Source: Glandiceps talaboti (taxonomy: Eukaryota; Hemichordata; Enteropneusta; Spengelidae). From it: DNA of 64,000 bases. Made by a program: the position numbers and the translations under genes. Each line of letters starts with the position of its first letter. Positions within the stretch are counted from its first letter, which is position 1. Location: NCBI RefSeq assembly GCF_964340395.1, contig NC_135555.1:984001-1048000 (forward strand), written 5' to 3'. The notes under the pieces are model-generated. The model searched no databases, was not told the DNA's origin, and worked only from the letters and a program-made list of their open reading frames with translations. This document shows, in pieces, positions 61,823 through 64,000 of the stretch.

Positions 61823-62725
61823 ATGCCTATTGCAGTTATACTGAAGCTAAGTTCACTTTTGTAAATACATTACATGTAAGGTAGTGAAGTAACCAAGAAT
61901 GTTATATTTTCCAGGCACTTTTCTGTCCCAAAAAGTCCACATTTACCGGGAATTGATGAATTTCAAGGAGAAGTCACTCACAGCCATGATTATCGGTATC
62001 CACAACAATACCAAGACAAGGTGATTGTTATGTTAGGAGCTGGTGCTTCTGGTCAAGACATAGCAATTGACGTTGCCAAGGAAGCTAAACAAGTGATTCT
62101 AAGTTCTAGAAAGGAACCCTTGCAATCACCACTGCCAGATAATGTAACTCAAATGTGTAACATAGACAGACTTACTAGCAATGAAGTTATATTTGTTAAT
62201 GGTGACAGAGTCCAAACTGATGTATTGATGTTCTGTACAGGGTATTACTACACATTTCCATTTTTGACCCCAGAATGTAATGTCAAGGTCAATGATGGAC
62301 GTGTCACCCCACTTTACAAACATGTTATTCATACTGAATACCCAAATTTAGCATTTATTGGAATATGCCACATTATATGTCCCTTCCCTCAGTTTAACAG
62401 TCAAGTGAAATTTTCTATAGCAGCTATAGATGGCAGTATGGAGCTTCCGAATCAGGAAGATATGGAGAAAGATATAGCAAATGACTATGAGAAGAGATTG
62501 GCCATGGGTTTCCCACATCGCTATGCTCATCGTATGGGTAACTTACAATGGGCATATGATGCTGATATCAGTTCTATTGGAAAGTATAATGCTATACCAA
62601 ACCATGTGTCAAAACTTTATGATTATTTCTATGCGAAAAGAGCGACTAATTTGATGCTGTATAAGCGAAATAATTATGTGTTTAATTCAGAGACAGGAAC
62701 ATGGAAAGAGATAAAGAATCAATGA
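59566..62725 (+). CDS. FMO: Flavin-containing monooxygenase, right copy, complete, four exons
   Basis: Exons: 59566-59789, 60374-60512, 60895-61037 and 61915-62725 (stop TGA), all GT-AG with matching phases, 438 residues. FAD motif GAGAAG (17-22), FMO signature FQGEVTHSHDY (185-195), NADPH motif GAGASG (210-215) and FCTGYYY near 275 are all intact. By eye it differs from the left copy at about 27 residues (roughly 94% identity), 23 of them in exon 4. These include Asp to Tyr directly after the FCTGY motif and a cluster in the last 50 residues. No membrane anchor is visible. Intron 3 carries a 36-bp array that multiplies the exon 3 donor, and a (CA)n tract. The gene looks functional, and its divergent orientation to the other copy leaves both promoters in one spacer. 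Confidence 0.93.
61008..61512 (+). repeat. 36-bp array that multiplies the exon 3 splice donor
   Basis: The exon 3/intron 3 junction (tattagtttgtaatgg|gtaagt) occurs first at the true donor, where the phrase gtaatgggtaagt starts at 61031. It then recurs every 36 bp to 61499, 14 occurrences in all. Most units are identical (gtaagtacaatatgatgctg followed by the junction). The last 29 or so bases of exon 3 are therefore copied 13 more times inside the intron, each with a consensus GTAAGT. Using any later donor would read AAT GGG TAA and stop at once. The left FMO copy has a single junction. Confidence 0.97.
61735..61821. repeat. (CA)n microsatellite in right FMO intron 3
   Basis: A pure ca repeat of about 85 bp lying 95 bp before the exon 4 acceptor. 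It is absent from the left copy. Confidence 0.97.
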
Positions 62726-62794
62726 AAGCTTTATCAATATCTGTTTTCTAATGAAATATACACCTGATTGTTATCACACTATGAAATTAACACA

Positions 62795-64000
62795 TTTTAG
62801 AAACGTTTATTTCAGAACTTAATTACTATAATGTGAAATATTGACTTTGCTTTTCCAGTAAGTTTTACATGTAGAATTGTTCATTCAATATACTTTGATA
62901 TATATGGTGTAAGTTTCTTAGTATTGTATTTAAATTACTAAAGTGCTAAAATATGTTCACACTGCCATTTTTTCTTACATTTACTTACTTAGATTGGTAT
63001 GTAATATTTTGTGAGTGGTAACAGGGCCCAGGTGAAAGTCAGCATTTGTTGTTTCCTGGCTATCCTGTTTTACAATTAAATTTACTACTACTACTGTTGC
63101 TGCTGCTGCTACCACCACCACTACCATATAAACATTACAAAGATGGTCTGTTGCTATAAACATTTTGTAACTTTTACTTTAGGACTGTTTGTACAAATTG
63201 ATACTTCCAATATTGATACTTCCAATATGTGTTGTATAGGTACCATGCTGTGTGACTGTGAAGGCTGACATGCTGTCCAATAGTCACAAACTCATGTGTA
63301 TACAGACAAGTTTGACTCTTTATTAACAATTATGATTCATAATTATATAATATTTATAACGTAGATAACGGTGTTTCACTGGAGAGAACAATGTTCGATG
63401 TAATATTAGAGGCCTGAGCATCTTAGATTTTATCCAAATAATTAGAAATTCACAGGTTGCAACTCATTCAACACTATTCATCTCTGAATTTTATTGACCT
63501 ATATATATGTATATATTATATTATAACAGTATTTTAATAATATTTATTACCTTTCATAAAAAAAATTTAAGTGACCATTTTTGATGTCTTTAGATCTCTT
63601 GCTCATGAAAACCAGGTCATACTTTGTTATTTTCGTTACCATAGCAATAACAAAATTTATTTCTTGTGATTTATTTTGATCTGCCACTTCTTCAGATAAA
63701 CCTAAGAATAGATGGAACTAATATATCATTTTGAGAACTTTTTGTAAAAAGATTTGATTATTGATTCTCAGTTAGTTTGGTTACCATGGTAACTACACTC
63801 ACTTTTAATGGTACCATATGATCTGACACTTTCAGAAACCTAGGAATACATGAAACTATTGTTATTACTTTGTATATATATATTTGTATTTTGTACATGT
63901 ATTTATATTTTTGTATGTTCTTTGCAAATGTAACATCATCTTTTTATCTGGTGAAATATTTTTTTTCTCTGCACATTCAAAAGACAGAAGTCCAGTGAAC
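62795..64000. other. 3' flank of the right FMO gene
   Basis: AT-rich sequence without a supported exon. A short run of trinucleotides (actact, gctgctgct, accaccacc) lies at 63087-63125. Two loosely similar blocks at 63620-63730 and 63770-63860 each contain an X-box-like motif followed by a sequence like aaacctaagaata. Confidence 0.6.
63780..63793. promoter_or_regulatory. Perfect RFX X-box match, with a second near-match
   Basis: GTTACCATGGTAAC is a perfect palindromic X-box. GTTACCATAGCAAT at 63635-63648 matches at 13 of 14 positions. Two such sites within 160 bp could mark a regulatory element of a gene beyond the window edge, or could be part of a repeat, because the sequence around them is also similar. 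Confidence 0.4.

Overview
The window is animal nuclear DNA, AT-rich, with GT-AG introns of about 0.4 to 10.7 kb, many micro- and minisatellites and several fold-back (inverted repeat) elements. Three gene families can be read with confidence, all of them metazoan. The protein matches plus the repeat-rich, AT-rich introns suggest an invertebrate, probably marine; I cannot place it to phylum.

Layout. (1) 379-9775, plus strand: a complete nine-exon KLHDC4 orthologue (six kelch blades, Lys-rich N-terminus, acidic C-terminus). (2) 9776-21686: an 11.9 kb intergenic interval between two convergent genes, holding tandem repeats and one fold-back element but no gene I can support. (3) 21687-41967, minus strand: a complete five-exon junctophilin (JPH) gene. 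It has eight MORN repeats, a helical segment, a long divergent region and a small last exon encoding the C-terminal membrane anchor. KLHDC4 and JPH lie tail to tail, the arrangement I recall for human KLHDC4 and JPH3 on 16q24.2, so this looks like old conserved microsynteny. (4) 41968-51809: JPH upstream region, a LINE 3' relic, one unidentified candidate coding exon (44151-44324, minus), a near-perfect 114-bp-arm palindrome (48788-49026) and a roughly 1 kb minisatellite. (5) 51740-62794: a large inverted duplication carrying two intact four-exon flavin-containing monooxygenase (FMO) genes in divergent, head-to-head orientation, separated by about 3.1 kb that contains a fold-back and a 14-bp minisatellite. 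(6) 62726-64000: 3' flank with nothing coding seen.

How the genes relate: KLHDC4 (a cytosolic kelch protein of poorly defined role), junctophilin (tethers ER/SR to the plasma membrane) and FMO (NADPH-dependent oxygenation of N- and S-containing compounds) are not one pathway; KLHDC4 and JPH are linked only by synteny. I found no undescribed multi-gene system. The most interesting signals are structural: the young inverted FMO duplication with divergence concentrated in its last exon; two tandem arrays that begin at a real 5' splice site and multiply it (FMO intron 3, 14 copies; KLHDC4 intron 5, 7 units); and the near-perfect palindrome. All exon boundaries were derived by hand from reading frame, splice consensus and remembered homologues.
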